Shown here: positions 7,035 to 15,655 of the stretch, piece by piece
Numbering within the stretch: position 1 is the stretch's first letter
How the letters are laid out: every line of letters starts with the position of its first letter
Assembly: GCF_014647675.1 (NCBI RefSeq)
Contig: NZ_BMPQ01000017.1
Span: 1 to 64,000, forward strand
Reading direction: 5' to 3'
DNA length: 64,000 bases
Source of the DNA: Streptomyces flaveus
GTDB lineage: Bacteria > Actinomycetota > Actinomycetes > Streptomycetales > Streptomycetaceae
Notes under the pieces: model-generated
What the model saw: only the letters and a program-made list of their open reading frames with translations
Database searches by the model: none
What the model was told of the DNA's origin: nothing
Translations under genes and position numbers: made by a program

Positions 7035-9086
7035 TCAGCCCTTGGGAGTGGTGGGCTCCTTGGGCCGCTCCTCCGCGGGACCGCGCCGCACGGCACCCGG
7101 CGCGTTCCACTCCTGCTGCTTCCGGGCCCGCCTCTTGGCCACCTCGGAGGACTCCAGCTGGTACGGCACGGACGTCACCATCACCCCCGGTGTGAACAGC
7201 AGCCGTCCCTTGAGCCTGAGGGCGCTCTGGTTGTGCAGCAGTTGCTCGTACCAGTGGCCCACCACGTACTCGGGGATGATCACGCTGACCGCGTCACGCG
7301 GGGACTCCTTGCGCAGGTTCTTCACGTACTCGATGACCGGCCGTGTGATCTCGCGGTACGGGGAGTCGAGGACCTTCAGCGGTACGTCGATGCCGCGCCG
7401 CTCCCACTCCTCCCTCAGTGCCTTGGTCTCGGCCGGGTCGACATTGACGCTGAGCGCCTCCAGGGTGTGCGAGCGCATCAGCTTGGCGTAGGCGAGGGCG
7501 CGCAGCGTCGGGCGGTGGATCTTCGAGATCAGGACCACGGAGTGGACGCGCGAGGGGCGTACGACATCGTCGCTCGGCCCTTCCGGCGCGGCGATCTCCT
7601 CGGCGACGCGGTCATAGTGCTTACGGATCGCGGACATGATCGCGTAGAAGATCACCATGCCGAGCAGCGCGACCCAGGCGCCGTGCGTGAACTTGGTGAC
7701 CAGGACGACGATCAGCACGAGCCCGGTGAAGAAGGCGCCGAAGGTGTTGATCGCCCGGGAGCGGTACATGCGGCGGCGCGCGGCCTGGTCGCGCTCGGTG
7801 GCCAGGTGGCGGTTCCAGTGCCGGACCATGCCGGTCTGGCTGAGCGTGAAGGAGACGAAGACGCCGACGATGTAGAGCTGGATCAGCCGGGTCGAGTCGG
7901 CGCCGTAGAACCACACCAGCAGTCCGGCGGCGCCCGCGAGCAGCACGATGCCGTTCGAGAAGGCGAGGCGGTCGCCGCGGGTGTGCAGCTGACGGGGCAG
8001 ATAGCGGTCCTGCGCAAGGATCGAGCCCAGCAGCGGGAAGCCGTTGTACGCGGTGTTGGCCGCCAGGAAGAGCACCAGCGCGGTGGCCGCGGCGAGCACC
8101 ACGAACATGAAGCTGCCGTCACCGAAGACGGCCTCGGCGACCTGCGAGATCACCGGGTTCTGGACGTAGTCGGCGCCGACCGCGACACCGTTCTCCAGCA
8201 GGTCGGTCGCCGGGTGCTCGGCCATGCGTACGTTCGACGCCATGGCCAGGCCGATGATGCCGCAGAACATGGTGACCGCGAGCAGGCCCATCATCGCCAG
8301 CGTGGTCCCGGCGTTCTTGGACTTGGGCTTGCGGAAGGCCGGGACGCCGTTGCTGATCGCCTCGACACCGGTGAGCGCGGCACAGCCGGAGGAGAAGGCA
8401 CGCAGCAGCAGGAAGACCAGCGCGAATCCCGCGAGACCTTGCTGCTCGGCCTCGATGTGGAAGTCGGCGGTCGGCGCCTTCATCGTGTCGCCGAGGACCA
8501 GACCGCGGAACGCGCCCCAGGCGATCATCGCGAAGACGCCCACCACGAAGACGTACGTCGGAATCGCGAACAGCGCCCCGGACTCCCTGACCCCGCGCAG
8601 GTTCATCAGCGTGAGCAGCACGATGACCCCGATCGCGCAGAGCACCTTGTTCTCGATCACGAAGGGGATCGCGGAGCCGAGGTTCTCGATGCCGGAGGAG
8701 ATCGACACGGCGACGGTGAGTACGTAGTCGACGAGCAGCGCACTGGCGACGGTGAGGCCGGACTTGGGGCCGAGGTTGGTGTTGGCCACCTCGTAGTCGC
8801 CGCCGCCGCTCGGGTACGCGTGCACGTTCTGCCGGTACGACGCCACCACCGTGAACATCAGCACCACGACCGCGACCGCGATCCAAGGGCTGAAGTGGTA
8901 GGCCGACACGCCCGCGATGGACAGGACCAGCAGCACCTCGCCCGGCGCGTACGCCACGGAGGACAGCGGGTCGGAAGCGAACACGGGTAGGGCGATGCGC
9001 TTCGGCAGGAGCGTTTCCCCCAGCCGGTCACTGCGCAGTGCGCGCCCGATGAGGATGCGTTTGGGCACGTCGGTCAGTTTGGACAC
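7035..9086 (-). CDS. APC-superfamily permease, KimA-like potassium importer
   Basis: About 683 residues with some 12 membrane segments in the first 460 residues and a cytoplasmic C-terminal region. The N-terminal part (SDRLGETLLPKRIALPVFASDPLSSVAYAPGEVLLVL, given here as the blocks DPLSSVAYAP and HAYPSGGGDYEVANTNLG) closely resembles the K+/H+ symporter KimA (YdaO) of Bacillus and the Rv2690c permease. Neighbours are CeoB/CeoC (TrkA-type K+ regulators) and KdpDE, which supports potassium transport; classical annotation would be amino acid permease. The GTG at 9086 (MSKLTDVPKR) is preferred to an earlier GTG because it begins the conserved N-terminus. The promoter region is shared with the divergent ceoBC operon. 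Confidence 0.85.
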   Translation of the reverse strand: MSKLTDVPKRILIGRALRSDRLGETLLPKRIALPVFASDPLSSVAYAPGEVLLVLSIAGVSAYHFSPWIAVAVVVLMFTVVASYRQNVHAYPSGGGDYEVANTNLGPKSGLTVASALLVDYVLTVAVSISSGIENLGSAIPFVIENKVLCAIGVIVLLTLMNLRGVRESGALFAIPTYVFVVGVFAMIAWGAFRGLVLGDTMKAPTADFHIEAEQQGLAGFALVFLLLRAFSSGCAALTGVEAISNGVPAFRKPKSKNAGTTLAMMGLLAVTMFCGIIGLAMASNVRMAEHPATDLLENGVAVGADYVQNPVISQVAEAVFGDGSFMFVVLAAATALVLFLAANTAYNGFPLLGSILAQDRYLPRQLHTRGDRLAFSNGIVLLAGAAGLLVWFYGADSTRLIQLYIVGVFVSFTLSQTGMVRHWNRHLATERDQAARRRMYRSRAINTFGAFFTGLVLIVVLVTKFTHGAWVALLGMVIFYAIMSAIRKHYDRVAEEIAAPEGPSDDVVRPSRVHSVVLISKIHRPTLRALAYAKLMRSHTLEALSVNVDPAETKALREEWERRGIDVPLKVLDSPYREITRPVIEYVKNLRKESPRDAVSVIIPEYVVGHWYEQLLHNQSALRLKGRLLFTPGVMVTSVPYQLESSEVAKRRARKQQEWNAPGAVRRGPAEERPKEPTTPKG

Positions 9087-9246
9087 GCTGAGGATCGTAA
9101 GCGGTCGGGGTACGGGGTGCCCACCCGCCACCCGACCTCTGCTCTACGAGTGAATTGAGCGACCGGTGATGCTGCGGGTTCCGGCACCGACAGCTTCCCC
9201 ATGCCTATATGACAAAACCTCGCCTCCCACCCCTCCTGGAGACCTC

Positions 9247-9345
9247 ATGACGCAAGCCGCCGCGGAACTCATCGGCGCCGCCGCCGCACTCATCGGGCTC
9301 GGCGTCCTGACCCTCGTCAGCGTCCGCAGCATCAGCCGCCGCTGA
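9247..9345 (+). CDS. 32-residue single-span membrane peptide
   Basis: ATG at 9247 is preceded by GGAG (CTGGAGACCTC) at good spacing and the frame ends at TGA 9343. The product begins MTQAAAELIGAAAALIGLG, continues hydrophobic through about residue 26 and ends with a basic SISRR tail, so it should be one transmembrane helix with the C-terminus inside. It sits between the KimA-like permease and ceoB, on the ceoB strand, about 150 bp upstream of ceoB. Position suggests a small subunit or regulator of the K+ transporter, comparable in size to KdpF, but that is inference. It is too small to be certain without conservation data. Confidence 0.6.
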   Translation: MTQAAAELIGAAAALIGLGVLTLVSVRSISRR

Positions 9346-9422
9346 TCGCGACAAGGAGAGTGGGCGAGCGTGCAAGGGGGTGCCCGCCGTGGACCATGCG
9401 TGTGTAGCTTGGGCATCGGTCT

Positions 9423-9475
9423 GAGACCCTGTTCGAGACCTTGTTCAGCCTGAGCAGTAACTCCATGAGCAGTAA
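9423..9475 (+). repeat. Two tandem direct-repeat pairs upstream of ceoB
   Basis: GAGACCCTGTTC (9423-9434) is followed immediately by GAGACCTTGTTC (9435-9446), 11 of 12 identical. TGAGCAGTAA (9451-9460) recurs exactly at 9466-9475. The set ends 23 bp before the GTG of ceoB, so it lies in the 5' leader or core promoter. Likely a regulator-binding array or a duplicated promoter element. Confidence 0.5.
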
Positions 9476-9498
9476 GAATTGATACCGGAAGGACGGTC

Positions 9499-10170
9499 GT
9501 GCACATCGTCATCATGGGCTGCGGGAGAGTGGGTTCCGCTCTCGCCCAGACCCTGGAGCAACAGGGGCACACGGTCGCCGTGGTCGACCAGGACCCCACC
9601 GCCTTCCGACGACTGGGCTCCGGGTTCGGCGGCCGTCGTGTCACCGGAGTCGGCTTCGACCAGGACACCCTGCGCGAGGCGGGCATCGAGGAGGCGGGCG
9701 CCTTCGCCGCCGTCTCCAGCGGCGACAACTCGAACATCATCGCCGCCCGGGTGGCCCGCGAGATGTTCGGCATCGAGAACGTCGCGGCGCGCATCTACGA
9801 CCCGCGCCGCGCCGAGGTCTACCAGCGGCTCGGCATCCCGACCGTCGCCACCGTCCGCTGGACCGCCGACCAGATGCTGCGCCGGCTGCTCCCGTCGGGC
9901 TCCGAGCCGCTGTGGCGCGACCCCACGGGCGGGGTGCAGCTCGCCGAGGTGCACGCGTCGACGGCGTGGGTGGGCCAGCGGATCAGCCGGCTCCAGGACG
10001 AGACCGGCGTACGCGTCGCTTTCGTCACCCGCCTTGGCGAGGCGATCCTGCCGAGCTCGCAGACTGTGCTGCAGGAGGGCGATCTCGTGCACGTGATGAT
10101 GCGTACGGACGACGTGGACAAGGTCGAGGCGGCGTTCGCCAAGGGCCCTGACGAGGAGGGCGGTCACTGA
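9499..10170 (+). CDS. ceoB: TrkA-family potassium uptake regulator CeoB
   Basis: 223 residues. An N-terminal Rossmann (RCK_N/TrkA-N) domain starts with HIVIMGCGRVGSALA and has the acidic strand-2 end VVDQDP, typical of NAD(H) or ATP binding. A C-terminal TrkA-C domain runs from about 130 (VQLAEVHASTAWVG) to the end (ILPSSQTVLQEGDLVHV). GTG start with GGAAGGAC 6 bases upstream. It overlaps ceoC by one base (TGATG), so the two are co-translated and probably form a hetero-oligomeric gating ring for a K+ transporter. The likely partner is the divergent KimA-like permease, because no TrkH-type channel gene is in the window. Confidence 0.9.
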   Translation: MHIVIMGCGRVGSALAQTLEQQGHTVAVVDQDPTAFRRLGSGFGGRRVTGVGFDQDTLREAGIEEAGAFAAVSSGDNSNIIAARVAREMFGIENVAARIYDPRRAEVYQRLGIPTVATVRWTADQMLRRLLPSGSEPLWRDPTGGVQLAEVHASTAWVGQRISRLQDETGVRVAFVTRLGEAILPSSQTVLQEGDLVHVMMRTDDVDKVEAAFAKGPDEEGGH

Positions 10171-10847
10171 TGAGGGTCGCCATTGCCGGTGCCGGTGCGG
10201 TGGGCCGCTCGATCGCGGGCGAGCTGCTGGAGAACGGGCACGAGATCCTGCTGATCGACAAGGCGCCGACCGCGATCTCGGTCGAGCGCGTGCCGCAGGC
10301 CGAGTGGCTGCTGGCCGACGCCTGCGAGATCACTTCGCTGGACGAGGCGGCGCTGCAGCGCTGCAACGTGGTGATCGCCGCGACGGGCGACGACAAGGTC
10401 AACCTCGTCGTCTCGCTGCTCGCGAAGACGGAGTACGGCGTTCCGCGCGTCGTCGCCCGCGTCAACAACCCCAAGAACGAGTGGCTGTTCAACGAGTCCT
10501 GGGGCGTGGACGTCGCCGTCTCGACCCCCCGCCTGATGTCGGCCCTGGTCGAGGAGGCGGTAAGTGTCGGCGACCTGGTCCGCCTGCTCCGCTTCAGCCA
10601 CGGCGACGCCAACCTCGTCGAACTGACGCTCCCCCCGGAGTCGGCCCTCGCAGGCACCCGGGTCGGCGACGTGGAATGGCCCGAGGACACGTCCCTGGTC
10701 ACCATCATCCGCGGCACCCGCGTCCTGACCCCCACCCGGGAGGACTCCCTGGAGGCGGGCGACGAGCTGCTGTTCGTTGCGGCTCAGGCTCGGGAGGAGC
10801 AGCTGGAGGATCTGTTGTCGGTGCGGCGGGAGGATGCGGTGGGCTGA
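10170..10847 (+). CDS. ceoC: TrkA-family potassium uptake regulator CeoC
   Basis: 225 residues with the same two-domain plan as CeoB: RCK_N (MRVAIAGAGAVGRSIAGELL, LLIDKAP) and TrkA-C (about 140-215, LVELTLPPESALAGTRVGDV, EAGDELLFVA). A glycine-rich dinucleotide loop GAGAVG is intact. It follows ceoB with a one-base overlap and ends before a strong terminator at 10867, so ceoB-ceoC (perhaps with the 32-residue peptide) is the whole transcription unit. Ortholog of Rv2692 by sequence type and position. Confidence 0.9.
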   Translation: MRVAIAGAGAVGRSIAGELLENGHEILLIDKAPTAISVERVPQAEWLLADACEITSLDEAALQRCNVVIAATGDDKVNLVVSLLAKTEYGVPRVVARVNNPKNEWLFNESWGVDVAVSTPRLMSALVEEAVSVGDLVRLLRFSHGDANLVELTLPPESALAGTRVGDVEWPEDTSLVTIIRGTRVLTPTREDSLEAGDELLFVAAQAREEQLEDLLSVRREDAVG

Positions 10848-10866
10848 CCGACCCCGGAAATACGAG

Positions 10867-10902
10867 AAGGGGGGCGCCCGGAGTTCTCCGGGCGCCCCCC
10901 TT
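10867..10902 (+). terminator. Strong hairpin terminator after ceoC
   Basis: A perfect 16-bp stem (AAGGGGGGCGCCCGGA, loop GTTC, complement) begins 20 bp after the ceoC stop. It lies between the convergent ceoC and DUF3159 genes and can act in both directions. Confidence 0.85.
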
Positions 10903-10971
10903 CAGCCCGTCCGGCGTTTGAGGACGAGGCCGTTCAGGCCGATAGCGGGGGTCTGGGGGCGCAGCCCCCAG
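10903..10971. repeat. Common Streptomyces intergenic repeat with hairpin
   Basis: CAGCCCGTCCGGCGTTTGAG and the following GGCCGTTCAGGCCGA block ending in the hairpin TGGGGGC-GCA-GCCCCCA (10954-10970) match an intergenic sequence I recognise as recurring many times in Streptomyces genomes, usually next to terminators. Here it forms the second half of the spacer between convergent genes. Confidence 0.6.
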
Positions 10972-10994
10972 TGGCCCACACCACCACCGCGTAC

Positions 10995-11714
10995 CTACTC
11001 GGCGGACCGAGCGGCAGCATGCCGCTCCTTCTCCGCACGCTCCTCCGCTTCCATCTCCGCGAACACGTCGATCGGCGCGGGCGCCTTCGCCAGGAACACC
11101 CAGGTCAGCCACACCGCAAGCAGGAACGGCGGAATCTTCAACGCGACCAGGACCCACCCGAGCTGCGTGGTGTCCGCCCACCAGTACAGCGGGAAAAGAA
11201 TCGCGCACTTGGCGAGCAGGATCGCACCCCAGGCGTAACTGGCCTTCGCGTACGCCTTCTTGCGCCCCGGGTTACGCGTCCGCCAGGAGAGGTTCTCCTT
11301 GAAGACCGGGCCGAGGATCAGGCCGATCAGCGGGACGCCCGCGAGAGTCGTGATGATGTACGCGAGGCCCAGGCCCAGCGTGTAGAGCATGCCCGGCAGA
11401 TAGAAGTCCTTGGCGTTCCCGGTCATCATCGCGAAGACCACGCCGAAGGCCACCCCGAAGACACCGCTGAAGGCGTGCTTGACGGTGTCCTTCATGACCA
11501 GGCGCACCACGACGAGCAGCACAGAGACTGCGATGGCCGCGATGGCCGCGGAGTGCAGGTCCTTGTTGACCGTGTAGATCGTGACGAAGAGCAGGCCGGG
11601 CAGGACCGTTTCGATCATGCCCCGCAGACCGCCGAACGCCTCGAAGAGCGCGGCCTCCGTCACCGCCCGCGAATCATGGGCGTCGTCTTCGGTCGGCTTG
11701 TCGAGCGACGTCAC
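10995..11714 (-). CDS. DUF3159 membrane protein
   Basis: 239 residues with five to six hydrophobic segments (for example TVLPGLLFVTIYTV, AFSGVFGVAFGVVFAMMTG, LYTLGLGLAYIITTLAGVP, LGWVLVALKIPPFLLAVWL) and a charged C-terminal tail rich in Glu and Arg. It corresponds to Rv2693c by family and by its place next to ceoBC. Function is unknown; its fixed association with CeoBC suggests a role in ion homeostasis, which is inference. ATG 11714 lies 3 bp after the stop of the upstream OB-fold gene, so it is the last gene of the kdpD-kdpE-OB-DUF3159 strand run. Confidence 0.85.
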   Translation of the reverse strand: MTSLDKPTEDDAHDSRAVTEAALFEAFGGLRGMIETVLPGLLFVTIYTVNKDLHSAAIAAIAVSVLLVVVRLVMKDTVKHAFSGVFGVAFGVVFAMMTGNAKDFYLPGMLYTLGLGLAYIITTLAGVPLIGLILGPVFKENLSWRTRNPGRKKAYAKASYAWGAILLAKCAILFPLYWWADTTQLGWVLVALKIPPFLLAVWLTWVFLAKAPAPIDVFAEMEAEERAEKERHAAARSAE

Positions 11715-11717
11715 CGG

Positions 11718-12116
11718 CTACTCCCGTCCGAGGGGTCTGAGTTCGTATTTCGGATTGAACAGCACCTTGCGGCCCCGGCTCATCGAGACCCGGCCCGATG
11801 CGATCAGCTTGCGCCCCGGTTCGATCCCGACGATGGAGCGCCTGCCGAGCCACACCACGTCCAGGGCGGCCGAACCGTCGAACAGCTCGGCCTCCAGGGC
11901 CGGGACACCGGCCCTCGGGCGCAGCGTGACCGTGCGCAAGGTACCAGTAACGGTCACTATCTGTCGGTCATGTGCGTCACCGATACGCGTACATCCGGTG
12001 GTCTCGATGTCCTCGCGCAGCTCCTCCGACTCCAGGTCCTCCTGCGACGAGGAGAGCCGGTCGATCATCCGCCGGAACCGGCCCGGCGGCCTTTCGGAAC
12101 GAGGAACAGCACTCAT
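11718..12116 (-). CDS. OB-fold nucleic acid-binding domain protein
   Basis: 132 residues beginning MSAVPRSERPPGRFRRMIDR. Residues 35-130 have an OB-fold pattern: IVTVTGTLRTVTLRP, ALEAELFDGSAALDVVWLGRRSIVGIEPG, KLIASGRVS, VLFNPKYELRPLG, as in the RecG/RPA wedge-type domain. It is the Rv2694c equivalent, immediately upstream of DUF3159 (3-bp gap). The ATG at 12116 was picked over a longer upstream frame because the residues before it are non-conserved low-complexity translation of the intergenic region. Substrate unknown. Confidence 0.85.
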   Translation of the reverse strand: MSAVPRSERPPGRFRRMIDRLSSSQEDLESEELREDIETTGCTRIGDAHDRQIVTVTGTLRTVTLRPRAGVPALEAELFDGSAALDVVWLGRRSIVGIEPGRKLIASGRVSMSRGRKVLFNPKYELRPLGRE

Positions 12117-12174
12117 GTCTGAAGCGTACCGGGGGCCGCCGACAGCTTCGTACCCCTTGAACTTACCCATAGAA

Positions 12175-12858
12175 CTAACGCTCGAATCGATAACCCATCC
12201 CCGGCTCCGTGATGAAGTGCCGCGGATGCGAAGGATCCCCTTCCAGTTTGCGGCGGAGCTGGGCCATGTAGACACGCAGGTAGTTGGTCTCGGTGCCGTA
12301 CGAGGGTCCCCAGACCTCCTGGAGCAGCTGCTTCTGGCTGACCAGGCGGCCCGTGTTGCGCACCAGCACCTCCAGGAGGTGCCACTCGGTCGGGGTCAGG
12401 CGTACGTCGCGGCCTGCCCGGTTGACCTTCTTGGCGGACAGGTCGACGGTGAAGTCCTCGGTCTCCACGATCACTTCGTCCTCGCCGGCCCCGTTGGGCT
12501 CCGCGCGGCGGACGGCGGCCCTCAGCCGGGCGAGCAGCTCGTCCATGCCGAAGGGCTTGGTGACGTAGTCGTCGGCGCCCGCGTCCAGGGCCTCGACCTT
12601 CTCGTCCGAGGAGTGCCGGGCGGACAGCACCAGGATCGGTACGCGGGTCCAGCCACGCAGTCCCTTGATCACCTCGACGCCGTCCATGTCGGGCAGGCCC
12701 AGGTCGAGCACGATCACGTCGGGGTGGCGGGCGGCCGCGAGCTGGAGCGCGGTGGCGCCGTCGGCGGCCGCGTCGACCTCGTACTTGCGTGCCTTGAGGT
12801 TGATCACGAGGGCTCGGGTGATCTGCGGCTCGTCGTCGACCACGAGGACGCGGGTCAT
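12175..12858 (-). CDS. kdpE: KdpE-type response regulator
   Basis: 227 residues: receiver domain (1-115) with acidic pocket Asp8-Asp9, phosphoacceptor Asp52 (VIVLDLGLPD), Thr/Ser and Lys102 region (ADDYVTKPFG), then an OmpR-type winged helix (about 130-227, LTPTEWHLLEVLVRNTGRLVSQ pattern, ending GYRFER). Its start overlaps the kdpD stop by 4 bp (ATGA). In known systems KdpE activates kdpFABC under K+ limitation. Those genes are not in this window, so either they lie elsewhere or the regulator controls the adjacent K+ genes. Confidence 0.92.
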   Translation of the reverse strand: MTRVLVVDDEPQITRALVINLKARKYEVDAAADGATALQLAAARHPDVIVLDLGLPDMDGVEVIKGLRGWTRVPILVLSARHSSDEKVEALDAGADDYVTKPFGMDELLARLRAAVRRAEPNGAGEDEVIVETEDFTVDLSAKKVNRAGRDVRLTPTEWHLLEVLVRNTGRLVSQKQLLQEVWGPSYGTETNYLRVYMAQLRRKLEGDPSHPRHFITEPGMGYRFER

Positions 12859-15404
12859 GAAGCCTGCCTTTCCGGTTGTACGAGTTCCGCGAGTCGTCCG
12901 GCACGGGACGGGCCCGCCCGGACGGTGAGCACCATGGTGAGGCCGCCTCCGGGAGTGTCCTCGGCGTCGAGGGTGCCGCCCATGGCCTCGGCGAAGCCGC
13001 GGGCGACCGCGAGCCCGAGGCCCACACCGGTGCCACGCGGGGCGTCCCCGTAGCGCTGGAAGGGCGCGAAAATACGGTCCTTGGCCTCGTCCGGGACGCC
13101 GGGCCCGCGGTCCACCACCCGCACCTCGACCCGGTCGCCGAGCGTGCTGGCGGCCACCAGCACCCGCTCCCCGTCGGGGCTGTACTTCACCGCGTTCTCG
13201 ACGATGTTGGCGACCGAGCGCTCCAGCAGCCCCGGGTCGACGGCGACCATGGGCAGGGTCTCGGGGATGTCGAGGTCCACGCTGTCCTCGGGCACGCCGC
13301 CCAGCGCCATCGGGACCACCTCGTCCAGGTCGATCTCGCGGATCAGCGGGGTGACGGTGCCGGTCTGCAGCCGGGACATGTCCAGGAGATTGCCCACCAG
13401 GTGGTCGAGGCGGTCGGCGCCCGCCTCGATCCCCTCCAGGAGCTCGGCCTCGTCCTCCTGAGACCAGGCCACGTCGTCGGACCGCAGGGACGACACGGCG
13501 GCCTTGATCGCGGCCAGCGGGGTGCGCAGATCATGGCTCACGGCGGCCAGCAGCGCCGTACGGATGCTGTTGCCCTCGGCGAGGGTGCGGGCCTGCTCGG
13601 CCTCCTGCTGAAGGCGCTGGCGGTCCAGTACGACGACGGACTGGGCGGCGAAGGCGGCCAGTACCCGGCGGTCCTCCGCGGGCAGCACCCGGCCGGACAG
13701 CGCCAGCGCCATGTGGTCGCCGACCGGCATGTCCACGTCCGCGTCCTCCGGGAGGGCCGGCGGATTCGGGCCCACGCTGGCCGCGCAGGTCCACGGATCG
13801 ACGTCGCTCGTACGCTCCAGCAGGGCGACCGACTCCATGCCGAAGGTCTCGCGGACCCGCTCCAGAAGGGCGTCCACACTTGTCTCGCCGCGCAGCACGC
13901 TGCCCGCCAGGAAGGAGAGGATCTCCGACTCGGCGCGCAGCCTGGCCGCCTGATGCGTACGCCGGGCCGCCAGGTCCACCACCGAAGCCACCGACACGGC
14001 CACGCCCACGAAGATCACCAGAGCGACGATGTTCTTGGGATCGGCGATCGTGAGCCGGTGCAGGGGCTCGGTGAAGAAGTAGTTCAGCAGCAGGGAGCCG
14101 AACGCCGCCGAGGCGAGGGCCGGGAGGAGTCCGCCGAGCAGTGCCGACGCCACGGTCAGCGTCAGGAACAGCAGCATGTCGTTGGCGAGGCCGAGGTCCG
14201 CGTCGATGTGCGTCAGCAGCAGGGCCAGCAGCACCGGGCCCGCCACGCCCGTCAGCCAGCCCCAGATGATCCGGGACCGCCCGAGCCGCGCACCCCGGGC
14301 GACCGGAAGGCCGCGCCCCTTGCCGACCTCGTCGTGCGTGATGAGGTGGACGTCCAGGTCGGGCCCGGATTCCCGGGCCACCGTGGCGCCGACGCCGGGC
14401 CCGAAGACGTACTGCCATCCCTTGCGACGGGAGACGCCCAGCACGATCTGGGAGGCGTTGACCCCGCGCGCGAACTCCAGCAGCGCCGAGGGGATGTCGT
14501 CCCCGATGACGTGGTGAAAGGTGCCGCCGAGATCCTCGACGAGGGTGCGCTGGACGGCCAGTTCCTTGGGCGAGGCGGACGTCAGGCCGTCGCTGCGGGC
14601 GATGTAGACGGCGAGCACCTCGCCGCCCGCGCCCTTCTCGGCGAGCCGGGCGGCCCGGCGGATCAGCGTCCGCCCCTCCGGACCACCGGTCAGCCCGACC
14701 ACGATGCGTTCGCGGGCCTGCCAGGTGGAGCGGATGCCGTGCTCGCCCCGGTACTGCTGGAGGTACTCGTCGACGCGGTCGGCCACCCAGAGCAGAGCCA
14801 GCTCGCGCAACGCCGTGAGGTTGCCGGGGCGGAAGTAGTTGGAGAGGGCCGCGTCGACCTTGTCCGGCTTGTAGATGTTGCCGTGCGCCATCCGCCGCCG
14901 CAGCGCCTGGGGCGACATGTCGACCAGCTCTATCTGGTCGGCCCGGCGCACCACCTCGTCGGGGACGGTCTCCTTCTGCCGTACGCCCGTTATCGACTCG
15001 ACGACGTCACCGAGCGACTCCAGATGCTGGATGTTGACCGTCGAGACCACGTCGATACCGGCCGCGAGCAGCTCCTCGACGTCCTGCCACCGCTTGCCGT
15101 TGCGTGAGCCGGGTACGTTCGTGTGGGCCAGCTCGTCGACGAGGGCCACCCGGGGCCTGCGGGCCAGCACCGCGTCCACGTCCATCTCGGTGAACACCCC
15201 GCCGCGGTACGCCAGTTCAGCGCGCGGGATCTCCTCCAGACCGTGCAGCATCACCTCGGTCCGCGGCCGGGCGTGATGCTCCACGAAGGCCACCACACAG
15301 TCCGTGCCCCGCTCGACGCGACGATGCGCCTCGGAGAGCATCGCGTACGTCTTGCCGACGCCCGGCGCCGCGCCGAGATAGATCCGAAGCCTGCCGCGTC
15401 CCAT
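12855..15404 (-). CDS. kdpD: KdpD osmosensitive/K+ sensor histidine kinase
   Basis: About 849 residues from the ATG at 15404. The N-terminal KdpD domain (1-210) has a Walker A motif GAAPGVGKT at 11-19; next come a USP-like domain (about 230-360), four close membrane helices of the DUF4118 type (about 385-490), a GAF-like region, and the kinase core with phospho-His near 624 (SHDLRTPLAA) and ATP-binding N, G1 and G2 boxes (NIVENAVKYS, DRGPGVP, GVGLGLAVARGF). Full length for the family. An upstream in-frame start at 15458 is possible but non-conserved. In other bacteria the USP-like domain of KdpD can bind c-di-AMP; that link is knowledge of the family, not visible here. Confidence 0.92.
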   Translation of the reverse strand: MGRGRLRIYLGAAPGVGKTYAMLSEAHRRVERGTDCVVAFVEHHARPRTEVMLHGLEEIPRAELAYRGGVFTEMDVDAVLARRPRVALVDELAHTNVPGSRNGKRWQDVEELLAAGIDVVSTVNIQHLESLGDVVESITGVRQKETVPDEVVRRADQIELVDMSPQALRRRMAHGNIYKPDKVDAALSNYFRPGNLTALRELALLWVADRVDEYLQQYRGEHGIRSTWQARERIVVGLTGGPEGRTLIRRAARLAEKGAGGEVLAVYIARSDGLTSASPKELAVQRTLVEDLGGTFHHVIGDDIPSALLEFARGVNASQIVLGVSRRKGWQYVFGPGVGATVARESGPDLDVHLITHDEVGKGRGLPVARGARLGRSRIIWGWLTGVAGPVLLALLLTHIDADLGLANDMLLFLTLTVASALLGGLLPALASAAFGSLLLNYFFTEPLHRLTIADPKNIVALVIFVGVAVSVASVVDLAARRTHQAARLRAESEILSFLAGSVLRGETSVDALLERVRETFGMESVALLERTSDVDPWTCAASVGPNPPALPEDADVDMPVGDHMALALSGRVLPAEDRRVLAAFAAQSVVVLDRQRLQQEAEQARTLAEGNSIRTALLAAVSHDLRTPLAAIKAAVSSLRSDDVAWSQEDEAELLEGIEAGADRLDHLVGNLLDMSRLQTGTVTPLIREIDLDEVVPMALGGVPEDSVDLDIPETLPMVAVDPGLLERSVANIVENAVKYSPDGERVLVAASTLGDRVEVRVVDRGPGVPDEAKDRIFAPFQRYGDAPRGTGVGLGLAVARGFAEAMGGTLDAEDTPGGGLTMVLTVRAGPSRAGRLAELVQPERQAS

Positions 15405-15602
15405 GGTCCCATTGTCTTCCTGTAACAGCCGCACACGCTGCGTCGACCTTACGGCCAATCACCACTGCCCAGGGCGCTGAAGGCGGGCCCGGAGACGTCT
15501 TTGACGCAACCCTGATGCGCGTTCGCGCGGATGGGCCCGGCAAGGGTGCGGCCCGGCTCGCACGTCGGCCGCACCGACGGCCCGGAGGCCGCATACGACG
15601 AC

Positions 15603-15629
15603 GGGCCGCACCCGGCGAAGGTGCGGCCC
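15603..15629 (-). terminator. Hairpin terminator after DUF3710 gene
   Basis: GGGCCGCACC, 7-base loop, GGTGCGGCCC: a perfect 10-bp stem 27 bp beyond the stop of the minus-strand DUF3710 gene, with no long T-run, as is usual for Streptomyces. It separates this operon from kdpD. Confidence 0.7.
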
Positions 15630-15655
15630 ATGGTCGTGAATCGATCGGTGTGTGC

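Noticed and set aside
7002..8990. Plus-strand frame of about 660 codons antisense to the APC permease
   Set aside because: Composition is His/Asp/Gln/Arg-rich shadow coding with no domains; the minus-strand permease is certain.
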